A DNA stretch of 64,000 nt, from positions 1 through 64,000 of the forward strand of contig JALONG010000014.1 of the NCBI GenBank assembly GCA_025455065.1, given 5' to 3'. Made by a program: the position numbers and the translations under genes. The notes under the pieces were generated by a model, which was not told where the DNA came from, made no database searches, and saw only the letters and a program-made list of their open reading frames with translations. Position 1 is the first letter of the stretch, and the number at the start of each line of letters is the position of its first letter. The stretch comes from Candidatus Kapaibacterium sp. Lineage in GTDB: Bacteria > Bacteroidota > Ignavibacteria > Kapaibacteriales > UBA4661. Below, piece by piece: positions 37,963 through 46,370 of the stretch.

Positions 37963-39984
37963 ATGAAAAAAAATTCCATAAACCTAGTATTGGTATTGGT
38001 TATATCATTGTTATTCGCATCAAAACTCATTGCTCAGATAGACACAACAGCAATTCGTTTTGGTCTTAGTGGGGCATATCTGTTCAACCAACACCGCGCA
38101 AATTTTGATACTATTCCGGGCATTGCGAGTTGCTGTCGGCAGCAGTACGGAGGTGCTTCTTCGCAGGGGTGGAGCGTTAGTGCTTTTGTGGAATATCCCG
38201 TTTCTCGTTTGACGGATTTTGCGACAATGAGTCTGCATGGGCGTATTTCTTATTTTCAAGGACTTGGGGCAAACCTTAGCGCACTCGAAACTGTCCGAAT
38301 ACAAGGCGGAAACGCACAAATACGCCATGAATTGGAGTCGCAGTTAACTATGCTTGCCTTTGAACCAATGCTTACAGTGCGCCTATTCAAACGCTTAACG
38401 GCTTCCATTGGAGTTCAGGTCGGGACATTTTTGCAGCCGTCATATCAATATCGTGAACGTATTTTGGAGCCGAGTGACATTACCTACGCAAACGGGCAGA
38501 CTACTTTTAATGCAAGTGCTGATGCGCTTTCTGCGGCAAGCCCTTTTCAGGCTGCGTTAGTTGGGGGGATGGCATTGGAATTACAAGTCAATCGAACAGG
38601 TACAATTCTTCCAACATTGGAAGCGTTCTGTGTCTATCCGCTCACTTCGGTTGCAAACAGCGTAGATTGGCGTGTTGCGTCATTGCGACTTGGAGCTTCC
38701 TTGAGATTTTCTCCATTTAGAACTACGGAACTTACGGCAGAAGAAATCGAACAACGATTCCAAGACAGTCTTCAACGGGTGAATGCGATTGCCGCAAAGG
38801 CACTTGCTGAAGCGAAGGAATCACGAAAAAAAGAATTAACCGCAAAAATTGGTGAAATGCGCCCGGTATTTTTTGGTGAAGAGGATTCCGGTAGTGATTC
38901 TGCTCGTTCTAACGGAAGTGGTGCACTTGATGTTCGTTTGGGAGCAGAAAATTTTTCTATAAGTGTTACGAAAATTCCGACAATTATTCGTTCACTACTT
39001 GTACCAAAAGTCTATTTTTCAGAAAATTCTTCTATTATTCCGTCTCGATATAGAATATTTTCCTCATTTACAGAAACTATTCAACTCAATAGTGAACTGC
39101 TTGAAAAAAATGTACCAACCCTGAAACCACAAAAAATTACGTTGAATGGATATTACCAAATGTTGAATATTGTAGGAAAAAGGCTTCAAGAAAGCCCGAA
39201 TTCTTCATTTGGTATTGTCGGATTTGCCTCGTCAAAAGAACAAAATCCCAAACAACTCGCAAACGCCCGTGCTGTGTCTGTTGCGGCATATTTTCAAAAT
39301 GTTTGGCGTATTTCTTCTTCAAGAATTTCCATTCGAGATACTGTTATTGCTGCTTCCGTGGCAAATGAGGAATGGCGGGCGGTTGAATTTCGTTCCAATG
39401 ATGAAAATGTTCTTCGTCCCTTTGAATTTCAATTTGAGAAAAAGGAGGTTTCACCGGAGGGATTGGAATTGCAATTACAAATTGCTGCGGGGCAGGGACT
39501 AAAGCAGTGGGATTTGGAAATATCGCAATTATCAGCGCGTGAGGCGTTTACCTTGCACACGTATCAAGGTGGTGCAACATATCCTGAAAAGTACCTTTGG
39601 GATATTCGTCAAAATCCTCCTAAGTCATCGGAAAATTTATCATTAAAATTATCTATTGATGACGTATCGAACAATAAATTTGAAGCACCGATTATTTCAC
39701 TGCAAGTTCGGGAAGTGCCAACTTCTAAACGACGAGAAATATTTCTCATTTTCCCGGAAGCAGTGCAAAAAATACCGAATTTAGCGGGTAAAATCAACGC
39801 AGCCAAATCAGGTAAAGCAAGGCTACTTGCAAAATTTCCTCCAAATACAGAAATTCCATTTTCAATTCTTCCCAGTGATATTCGTCGTCAGGATCTTTCC
39901 TCGCCCATGTTTGATAGTTCAACACCCGAAGGAATGGCGTATAATCGTACTATTATGCTGGAATTTGAAGAGGTTGAGGACTAA
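37963..39984 (+). CDS. double OmpA-domain-like outer-membrane protein (paralog 3)
   Basis: This 673-residue paralog of the proteins at 22069 and 26663 has a signal peptide (residues 7-25), a barrel-like N-domain (about 30-250) and a charged helix. An OmpA-like domain follows (VYFSENSSIIPSRY, YYQMLNIVGKRL, NSSFGIVGFAS, LANARAVSVAAYFQNVW). The tail corresponds to the second domain of its paralogs but is clearly degenerate: the VTGYTD-type core is missing. It faces away from the giant papain-like T9SS gene, which repeats the cargo-plus-OmpA pairing seen at 17-29 kb. Confidence 0.82.
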   Translation: MKKNSINLVLVLVISLLFASKLIAQIDTTAIRFGLSGAYLFNQHRANFDTIPGIASCCRQQYGGASSQGWSVSAFVEYPVSRLTDFATMSLHGRISYFQGLGANLSALETVRIQGGNAQIRHELESQLTMLAFEPMLTVRLFKRLTASIGVQVGTFLQPSYQYRERILEPSDITYANGQTTFNASADALSAASPFQAALVGGMALELQVNRTGTILPTLEAFCVYPLTSVANSVDWRVASLRLGASLRFSPFRTTELTAEEIEQRFQDSLQRVNAIAAKALAEAKESRKKELTAKIGEMRPVFFGEEDSGSDSARSNGSGALDVRLGAENFSISVTKIPTIIRSLLVPKVYFSENSSIIPSRYRIFSSFTETIQLNSELLEKNVPTLKPQKITLNGYYQMLNIVGKRLQESPNSSFGIVGFASSKEQNPKQLANARAVSVAAYFQNVWRISSSRISIRDTVIAASVANEEWRAVEFRSNDENVLRPFEFQFEKKEVSPEGLELQLQIAAGQGLKQWDLEISQLSAREAFTLHTYQGGATYPEKYLWDIRQNPPKSSENLSLKLSIDDVSNNKFEAPIISLQVREVPTSKRREIFLIFPEAVQKIPNLAGKINAAKSGKARLLAKFPPNTEIPFSILPSDIRRQDLSSPMFDSSTPEGMAYNRTIMLEFEEVED

Positions 39985-40130
39985 TTAAGCCGAAGATGTC
40001 TGATTTTATGCGGGTTTTTAAGGGGTATTTTTTGAGTACGCGGCAATTTTCCTTGTTTCTTTGGTTGAGGAAATGTAAGTTGCTCTTTAAAAAAATTAGA
40101 ACATTTGGAACAACCGTTGGAGATTCACAA

Positions 40131-40613
40131 ATGGAGCTACGGATTAACAGCAAACAATATGCTGTAAATTGTGACCCAAGCGAAATGCTTGTATGGGTGC
40201 TGAGAGATGATTTGGGATTAACGGGGACAAAAATGGGTTGTGGTGCTGGTGTTTGTGGTTCATGCACTATTCACATTGGCGGTGTGCCTGTTCGTTCTTG
40301 CGTAACTCCTGTTAGTGCAGCCATTGGTCAAGAAATAACAACTATTGAAGGTTTGGCAATAATTTTGCCTGATGGACAGGAACAACTACATCCTCTACAA
40401 CAGTCCTTTATTGATGAGCAAGTACCTCAATGCGCTTGGTGTGTGAGTGGTCAAATTATGACTGCGGTTGCTTTATTACAGTCAAATCCCAATCCGACGG
40501 AAGATGATATTGATAATGCACTTGCCAATAACTACTGTCGTTGTGGTTGTTATGACCGAATCCGTACGGCAGTCGGAAAAGCGGCTGAAATCCTTGCTGC
40601 CGCAGACAAGTAA
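40131..40613 (+). CDS. 2Fe-2S small subunit, IorA/xanthine dehydrogenase family
   Basis: This 160-residue iron-sulfur subunit passes electrons from the molybdenum site to an acceptor. Both clusters are visible: a plant-type 2Fe-2S (Cys37, Cys42, Cys45, Cys57) and the four-helix 2Fe-2S domain (CAWCVSGQIM at 101-110 with CRCGC at 136-140). The CxxCxSGQ form is typical of the IorA-like branch. I chose the ATG at 40131 because TTGGAG lies just upstream; starts further upstream add an unrelated extension. No large subunit is adjacent, and the only candidate in the window is the Tat-exported protein at 1898-4132. Confidence 0.9.
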   Translation: MELRINSKQYAVNCDPSEMLVWVLRDDLGLTGTKMGCGAGVCGSCTIHIGGVPVRSCVTPVSAAIGQEITTIEGLAIILPDGQEQLHPLQQSFIDEQVPQCAWCVSGQIMTAVALLQSNPNPTEDDIDNALANNYCRCGCYDRIRTAVGKAAEILAAADK

Positions 40614-40729
40614 GGAATATAGCTCCGAGGTAGGTTTACTTTTCCTTCCGGTGATTATTTTTTTTTGCCAAGAATCAATCTTATGTAAACTAAACTATTC
40701 CTTGACGATGAATTGTTCTACACCGTAAA

Positions 40730-40798
40730 TGGTCAGGTATCGCACCAACCCCATTGATGGACAGCATCAACATGAGCCTGTGGAGCGATACCTGACCA
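40730..40798. repeat. 69-bp element with near-perfect terminal inverted repeats
   Basis: TGGTCAGGTATCGC (40730-40743) pairs perfectly with 40785-40798, and three more pairs follow after one mismatch. Inside lies a second perfect stem, TTGATG (40754-40759) with CATCAA (40765-40770). There is no T-run, so it is not an ordinary terminator. It sits between the convergent iron-sulfur and envelope genes. Its left flank (40721-40736) recurs at 29289-29304 with one difference. It could be a miniature mobile-element relic or a structured RNA. Confidence 0.5.
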
Positions 40799-40818
40799 GC
40801 TACCGAACATTACAAAAA

Positions 40819-43032
40819 CTACCGCTTTTTCCCTTTTACAGGCGGAGGCGTATAAGCAAATGGAATTGGTAGAACTTCCATAGACGCTTGTTTACTGGGC
40901 GTTCCGTTAACCCCATTTCTCATACCAGCGTTGATGCTAAATTTGATATTGGCAGTCATTTCTTTTGGCTGTTTTTCCAGCGAACTCCGTACTTTGAAGA
41001 CAGCAGTGTATAAGCCATTTCCGAGGTCTTTGAGGTCAGAGCTGACTAATTCTACATCGGCAGTATTTTCGAGTGCAGCCCCGATAATACTTACATTTTC
41101 GAGGTTTTCTGCACTGCCGTATTTAGTACCGACATCAATAATCGCCGGAGAAATCTGAATACCGCCAATCATTACCCGCAATTCACGCCAATCGCCTTCG
41201 ATGCCTGTAATTGCAACTCTCGTGAGGTCAATATCGGGTTCGCGTTGTTTTATGGGCTGTTCCAACTTCGGTAAAATCTCAACTTCTTCTCCTGTGAAGG
41301 GCGAAATCCATGTCATGCGCACCCACGCTGATTTTGCTTTTGCTTCAAGCGGAATAATCGCTTTGAAGCCTATATTGGGTGTAATAGGCTGCGGGCTTGT
41401 GCTTAGTCCGACGAATGTTCTAAATTCACTCGGCGGCACTTGACCTTGCGTGTCGGGTTCTAACGTCAGTGCAATCGTAGAGCCATAGAAAAGTGATTTC
41501 ATGCGCCCGTCAAGCACTCTGCGGCTTTGTGCTGCTAATTGCGTCGGATAAATCCTCATTTGTGTTTCCTGCACTGTTTCATCACCTTGCGAAGAATGTT
41601 TCATGCGAATAGTGTACGAACCTGCCGGAAGTGCTTGCAATGATCTCGCTTTGAACTCAATAGACTTCCCTTTTTCCGAAGCCACAAGATTTGCTGCGCC
41701 TTTGCTGTTGTCTGCCACCATTGACGTTTCAATAACTAACGGAGTAGATTTTCCGTCGGCGCTCAAAATCTCGCCTTTTGGAAGATTATTCCCGTAAAAA
41801 GGTCCTGCGGTAAAGCGGAAACTCGGTGTTAAGCGGTCGAACAAATACACATCTTTCGGCAGCGCAATATTTGCTTTCACAATCGCCACGGGCGGCTTTG
41901 TTACTCGCACATTGATTTCCATTGCTCCGGCGTTTTGGGAGAAATACTGCGATTTATTCGGAGCAATAAGTTTCGCAACGTCAGCATACAAATCTATTTT
42001 TCGGCAAATTTCTTGCACTAATACGTTATTATCAGCCTTTTCACGGCGCACTTTCTCTTTTGCAGCATCAATTTGTCGGAAAAATGCGAGTGTTTCCTCT
42101 TCATTTTTTGCTTTGATAAGCGCATCCATCTGCGGTGCGCCGTAACTTTCCAATTCTCGTTGAAGCATCTGCTGAACTTTGCGCAATTTTTTTACTGTGA
42201 GTTGCATTGAACCAATGTTGATGCGGGACTCGTCGGCAATATCCTCAAAACTTGAAGCCTCGCCGCTTACGCCCATAATTCTGTTTGTGCGCGACGCAAA
42301 GCGGAGTTTGTACCAACCGGGCTGCGAGGGCTGAAAATTTACCGTGAAAACACGCTTGGAATATTTACCGCCCTTCGCCATGACTACCTTCTCGGTTTCG
42401 CCGGAATTATACAGAAACGCCGTGTCTGCGCCTTTCGCCTGCGGTGTAATACTTCGGAACAGTGCCTCACTTGCACCATCACGGAATTGCTTACTGTACT
42501 CGGGATTGCGCCATTCGCCGCTTCGCTGCATTTTTGCTGTATCCAAGACAAGCGACATTGCGCCAAGGTGCTTCCAACGCGCATTGTTACTAGAATCCAA
42601 TGCAGGTAATTCCGCTTCCTCGCTGTTTGTGAACAGCACTTCATATTCCAACGTCTGAGCATTGGTCAGCCTTCGGAGTAAATCGTAATGCGCAAGTGTA
42701 TCGTTCGGTGTTGCTCCTATGTTCAAACTTGTGCCGTCATTTACACCGACTTCGACATTGTAGGTGCGATATTTTTTGTACGGGATGCCGCTCATACTCA
42801 CGGCTTCGTCCGACAAAAGTGAGATTTCATCATTGATGCGCGATGTAAGATTTTCGTTTCCGGGACCAACTTGCATTTGCCCCAAAATATCTTGAATGAT
42901 TTCGCGTGCTTCGCGCTCACGCTTACGGAGGTGGTCTTCAGCTTCGTCGCGTTCAACGATGATAATGAGGAGTTCCAAAATCACCGCCAAATACAACACA
43001 AAATAGACCTTTCCGGCTGAACCTTTTGACAT
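40819..43032 (-). CDS. single-pass periplasmic protein with Ig-like domains, possibly GldM/PorM-like
   Basis: I do not recognise a named family. The protein is 737 residues from the ATG at 43032. It has a very short N-terminus, one membrane helix (about residues 8-26), then a strongly charged helix (about 27-50). The large exported part holds helical segments (about 275-350) and at least three beta-sandwich-like regions, with a C-terminal PPPVKGKKR tail. This layout of one N-terminal helix and stacked periplasmic beta domains resembles GldM/PorM, the T9SS motor shaft, but I see no clear GldM sequence motif. The upstream membrane protein may be its partner. The TTG start 18 codons upstream is less likely. 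Confidence 0.6.
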   Translation of the reverse strand: MSKGSAGKVYFVLYLAVILELLIIIVERDEAEDHLRKREREAREIIQDILGQMQVGPGNENLTSRINDEISLLSDEAVSMSGIPYKKYRTYNVEVGVNDGTSLNIGATPNDTLAHYDLLRRLTNAQTLEYEVLFTNSEEAELPALDSSNNARWKHLGAMSLVLDTAKMQRSGEWRNPEYSKQFRDGASEALFRSITPQAKGADTAFLYNSGETEKVVMAKGGKYSKRVFTVNFQPSQPGWYKLRFASRTNRIMGVSGEASSFEDIADESRINIGSMQLTVKKLRKVQQMLQRELESYGAPQMDALIKAKNEEETLAFFRQIDAAKEKVRREKADNNVLVQEICRKIDLYADVAKLIAPNKSQYFSQNAGAMEINVRVTKPPVAIVKANIALPKDVYLFDRLTPSFRFTAGPFYGNNLPKGEILSADGKSTPLVIETSMVADNSKGAANLVASEKGKSIEFKARSLQALPAGSYTIRMKHSSQGDETVQETQMRIYPTQLAAQSRRVLDGRMKSLFYGSTIALTLEPDTQGQVPPSEFRTFVGLSTSPQPITPNIGFKAIIPLEAKAKSAWVRMTWISPFTGEEVEILPKLEQPIKQREPDIDLTRVAITGIEGDWRELRVMIGGIQISPAIIDVGTKYGSAENLENVSIIGAALENTADVELVSSDLKDLGNGLYTAVFKVRSSLEKQPKEMTANIKFSINAGMRNGVNGTPSKQASMEVLPIPFAYTPPPVKGKKR

Positions 43033-43072
43033 AGTAGTAAGAATTTGAATATGAAAAAAAACGTGTATTGAG

Positions 43073-43116
43073 AATAAAAAAGGCAAGCAGGTTCCAGCCC
43101 CGTTCTACCCTGCGCC
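43073..43116 (-). terminator. possible intrinsic terminator between two envelope genes
   Basis: Read on the minus strand, GGCGCAGG (43116-43109) pairs with CCTGC-TT-GCC (43091-43082), with a two-base bulge and a 17-base loop. The minus-strand run TTTTTTATT (43081-43073) follows. If active, it would reduce read-through from the 465-residue membrane protein gene into the 737-residue gene. Confidence 0.4.
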
Positions 43117-43186
43117 ATCTTTTCAGGACAAAGGGAGAACGGGAAACCGGAAACAACCCAAAAGAGCAAATAATTTATGGGATAAT

Positions 43187-44584
43187 TTATGCGCGGGAAG
43201 GACTTGCAACCTTGGCGTGATGCGGTGAGGAGCGGAGAGATTCAAGAAACGTTTGAGTGAGCGATTCCGCTAAACGCTTGTCAATATCAGGGCTTTGGAT
43301 GCGTTCACGAATTGCTTCGTGCATTGCTCGTTGGAATGAAGCGCTATCAACGGAAGACATCACCAACGAAACACTTTGCGTATTGTTTTCAATGCGCTTG
43401 AGAGATTCTATTGAACTCACTTCCTCACGTTGGAAATACAGCGTAATGCCCAATGCAACCAACAGCGCAAATTCTAGGGAAATCGAAGCAATGATTAAAC
43501 TTGGTCTGGTGGAAGGAATAAAACGGAGTCCGCGCAAGCCGATAACAACAATCATCAAGCCTGCTCCGGCGTAAGCAAGTCCTTGAACATTATTTCCGCA
43601 GTTCGGTGCAAAATATTCGCTCATGTATAAGCCAAATCCCTTGGAAAGCGCACTGTGACTACGCTGCCAAATACGTGCTTGCTGAAGTGCGCGAATTGAA
43701 CGTTCCACCGCAGGAGAAAAGGCTTCTTTAAGGCGAGAAATTAAGGAATTGCGCACAAAGGCGTGATGCCCTTCTGCAATGTGAACCGCATCAAATAAGC
43801 GTTCATCACGGTAGCTGGTCATTGCGGCTTGCCGCTCATGCTCTGTACGTGTAGCATCCCAAAGAGCCTGCAAGTATTCTTCAACCAGAGCCGGATTGTT
43901 TCGTGCAAGCAAGGTAACATCAGTATCCGACAGCACAAGGAAATCTAAAAGTTCGTGAGAAAACCCGGTTTGAAACAATAATTTTGTACGAGTATCTACA
44001 ATAACCTCGTTTGTGCGCATAGAGAATAAACCCCAATGGGATGGGAATAAAAAAGATGCAATAACAGCAAAGAAAAAGGAAAAAGCTAAAACAGGCACAG
44101 TAAGAGCAATAATCGGCGTAAGCGTAACGGCTTCATCACCCATAAATGGTGTTTTTATGAGCCATTCGGAGGAATTTTTTGTATATCCGTGTTGGTCACG
44201 AAGGCGTTCTTGGGAGGTAAAATCTACAATAATTTCACCATTTGCAAAGGCACGCTGAATCTCCTGCCCTCCGTATTTACTGCCTTCAGAAGTGGCACTT
44301 GCAAAAACACCATTAAAATTCACCAGCGAGACATCACGTGGCACAAGTGTTGTTACAACGACATTTTCCATCAAGGGAGGAATGAGACCACGATAAACAC
44401 CAACAAACACAACTGCAATAACAGCAAAAAAAACGAAATACTGAACAAACTTTGTAGTTTTTTTTGGCAACGCAGTTGGAAAACCCTGAAAATTACTTGC
44501 ATTATTGGGCAGAGCGCTTACAGCGCTTTGAGCATTTTCGCCGACGGCAAAAGTGCCGGATACGGCATCCGAAAAGGATTCCAT
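43187..44584 (-). CDS. multi-pass membrane protein of unknown function
   Basis: This 465-residue protein has no family I can name. Predicted layout: a cytoplasmic N-terminus (1-45), helix 1 (47-66), an exported loop (67-150), helix 2 (154-180), a large helical cytoplasmic domain (181-315), and helices 3 and 4 (about 316-337 and 345-366). A final helical segment ends in HAKVASPSRA. The large cytoplasmic domain between membrane helices recalls MotA/ExbB-type stators, but no motif is shared. AAAGG before the ATG supports the start. It is upstream of, and probably functionally tied to, the single-pass periplasmic protein at 40819-43032. Confidence 0.65.
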   Translation of the reverse strand: MESFSDAVSGTFAVGENAQSAVSALPNNASNFQGFPTALPKKTTKFVQYFVFFAVIAVVFVGVYRGLIPPLMENVVVTTLVPRDVSLVNFNGVFASATSEGSKYGGQEIQRAFANGEIIVDFTSQERLRDQHGYTKNSSEWLIKTPFMGDEAVTLTPIIALTVPVLAFSFFFAVIASFLFPSHWGLFSMRTNEVIVDTRTKLLFQTGFSHELLDFLVLSDTDVTLLARNNPALVEEYLQALWDATRTEHERQAAMTSYRDERLFDAVHIAEGHHAFVRNSLISRLKEAFSPAVERSIRALQQARIWQRSHSALSKGFGLYMSEYFAPNCGNNVQGLAYAGAGLMIVVIGLRGLRFIPSTRPSLIIASISLEFALLVALGITLYFQREEVSSIESLKRIENNTQSVSLVMSSVDSASFQRAMHEAIRERIQSPDIDKRLAESLTQTFLESLRSSPHHAKVASPSRA

Positions 44585-44801
44585 TGGTACACCTTTAGAA
44601 AAAACATGGGAAAAGAAGGATTGGTGAGGCGTAGAGACCTCTTGGGGATTGCTTCTCTTGTTGCACCATGCTACAATCTGCGGCGTGTACAGGACAATTC
44701 TTTGAACACTGTTTACAGCAATGCACCGCGTATTTTACCATTCTTCAAAACCCGCAATGCTGCTTGCGAAATTGTGAACAATGGCTGTGTGTGATTTGCG
44801 T

Positions 44802-44853
44802 ATTTCTTGTAAAGATTTCTTGTAAAGATTTCTTGTGAAGATTTCTTGTGAAG
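44802..44853. repeat. 13-bp tandem repeat, four copies
   Basis: Four head-to-tail copies of ATTTCTTGTRAAG occur at 44802, 44815, 44828 and 44841. The first two carry A and the last two carry G at the variable position. The unit is not a multiple of three and lies outside any supported gene. It looks like a slippage-prone microsatellite, not a CRISPR. Confidence 0.9.
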
Positions 44854-44866
44854 GATGTCTGAAAAA

Positions 44867-44962
44867 CTAAAGCAGCGTTTCGACAACACCAAGAACAATC
44901 AATACACCAAGTAACACAGCAATAATGCGCTTCGAGAGAACAATAGGTCGGAAATTCGGCAT
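44867..44962 (-). CDS. possible 31-residue single-helix membrane microprotein
   Basis: An ATG at 44962 opens a 31-codon frame ending TAG at 44867. The product has a basic N-terminus (RPIVLSKR) followed by a 17-residue hydrophobic run (IIAVLLGVLIVLGVVET), a good single membrane helix with positive-inside charge. I see no strong ribosome-binding site upstream, so this could be chance. It would be transcribed in the same direction as the downstream membrane protein at 43187-44584. Confidence 0.35.
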   Translation of the reverse strand: MPNFRPIVLSKRIIAVLLGVLIVLGVVETLL

Positions 44963-45110
44963 ACAATCAAGAAATGTGTGAGTAATTTGGAATAAGTGTG
45001 ATTACTCTAAATGTGTGCCATTTTTTTTTACGAAAGCAAAAGCAAGTATTTATGCGGCTTTCAAAGAACCATTGTTCAAATTGTGAACAGAATTGTAAGA
45101 CATTTTCCAC

Positions 45111-45162
45111 AAAAAGTGTCAGACTCTTTGTCAGCAAGTGTAAGAAAAATCTGACACTTTTT
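45111..45162. terminator. symmetric hairpin, possible bidirectional terminator or leader structure
   Basis: AAAAAGTGTCAGA (45111-45123) and TCTGACACTTTTT (45150-45162) form a perfect 13-bp stem around a 26-base loop. The A-run on one side and T-run on the other are what a bidirectional terminator needs, though the GC core is weak and the loop long. It lies 207 bases before the kinase at 45369. Confidence 0.45.
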
Positions 45163-45368
45163 ACGATTTCGGCAGGAAATCAAAAAAATTTGCGACCTGA
45201 AAAAATAGTAGCAAAATTCCGATAAAAACTGCATTTTACTGTCCCTCGTTTCAAACAATTTCGGGACTCATCATCATCCTCTCTCCTTGATGTGAGCATT
45301 TAATCTCAATTCACTTTTTTATTATCGGCAACGGTGCTGATAATGGATTTGGATAACCACTTGCAGCA

Positions 45369-46334
45369 ATGGTGAACAGTAACGAATTATTGGTTTATGC
45401 AGTGATAGCAATATTGCTTTTGGGGATTATGGTACTCGCAGGTATGCTATATTCTGCAAAAAGTAAGATGAGTGAACTCCAAACCCTCATCGAAAAAGTC
45501 AATACCGTACACGGTCATGACGAAGAGGCAGTAACAACGCTTCAACGTAAACTCTCTGAGGCAGAGCAGTTCCGCTTTCAAATGCTCAATATCGCAGCGC
45601 ATGAACTCAAAAACCCTCTTGTAGCCGTTATAAATTTCAGCGAATTACTGAATGAGCCGGATATGACACCAATGGAACGGCACGTGATTTTAAGCCAAGC
45701 CTCAGGCATGGCTGAAAGGGCGCTTACTCTTATCAACTCCCTTTTGGAGGCGCACAGGCTGGATGTGGGGCAGGTTCGGGCGGAAATTGGCAATATTTCT
45801 TTGCTGCCGATTTTGCATGATATAGTTCAAACCTATCGCCCTATTGCGAAGCACAAATCAATCATAATTTTCAACGAATATCCATTGCCGACGCAAGCAG
45901 AAATCCACATCAAAGCTGATGAAACCATGGTTCGGCAGATTTTGGATAATCTTATTTCCAACGCGGTAAAATTCACGGAATTTAATAAAACAGTGATTGT
46001 AAACGTACAAGAAGCAGATATTGATTCTTTCGAGGAAACTTCCCTCCCCAATAACCGCCCCACTTTGACGAATACAGCAAAAAAGGTCTCACCAAGGCGT
46101 GTCAGAATTTCGATTAAAGATGAAGGTCCAGGAGTGCTGTTAGAGGATATGAAAAAAATGTTTGGGATGTTTACCAAACTTTCAGCACGACCAACCGGCG
46201 GGGAAAACAGTACCGGCGTTGGGTTAAGTATTGTTAAACGTATGGCAGAAACTATGAACGGGCGGGTTTGGTGCGAATCGCAATACGGAGCAGGAGCAAC
46301 GTTTTATTTGGAATTACCTTCGGAAATTGGCTAA
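45369..46334 (+). CDS. membrane-anchored sensor histidine kinase
   Basis: This 321-residue kinase has one N-terminal membrane helix (residues 8-29), a short coiled coil and an HisKA box with His78 in AAHELKNPLVAV. The ATPase domain shows LISNAVKF (N-box), KDEGPG (G1) and TGVGLSIVKRM (G2). No dedicated sensor domain is present, so input may come through the membrane segment or a partner. No response regulator is adjacent. It is followed 36 bases later by the flavoprotein gene, so the two may be co-transcribed, but the pairing has no obvious logic. Confidence 0.92.
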   Translation: MVNSNELLVYAVIAILLLGIMVLAGMLYSAKSKMSELQTLIEKVNTVHGHDEEAVTTLQRKLSEAEQFRFQMLNIAAHELKNPLVAVINFSELLNEPDMTPMERHVILSQASGMAERALTLINSLLEAHRLDVGQVRAEIGNISLLPILHDIVQTYRPIAKHKSIIIFNEYPLPTQAEIHIKADETMVRQILDNLISNAVKFTEFNKTVIVNVQEADIDSFEETSLPNNRPTLTNTAKKVSPRRVRISIKDEGPGVLLEDMKKMFGMFTKLSARPTGGENSTGVGLSIVKRMAETMNGRVWCESQYGAGATFYLELPSEIG

Positions 46335-46370
46335 AAACAGCAAACTCAACACTTCACTTATCTCAAGCAA

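Larger units (their letters stand above)
44585..45368. other. repeat-rich intergenic region
   Basis: No ordinary gene is visible in these 784 bases. The region contains a four-copy 13-bp tandem repeat (44802-44853), a possible 31-codon membrane microprotein gene on the minus strand (44867-44962), a 13-bp-stem hairpin (45111-45162), and two short symmetric motifs sharing ATTGTGAACA (ATTGTGAACAAT at 44771-44782, TGTTCA-aattg-TGAACA at 45073-45089). It must hold the promoters of the divergent genes on either side. Confidence 0.5.

Noticed and set aside
40744-40815. Transposase remnant reading through the inverted-repeat element
   Set aside because: Short frames are open here, but none shows recognisable transposase residues.
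43033-43186. tRNA-like or small coding segment between the two envelope genes
   Set aside because: No cloverleaf or T-loop is present. The structured part is better explained as a minus-strand terminator hairpin.
44802-44853. Possible CRISPR array
   Set aside because: The 13-bp units are head-to-tail with no spacers, and no cas genes are present.
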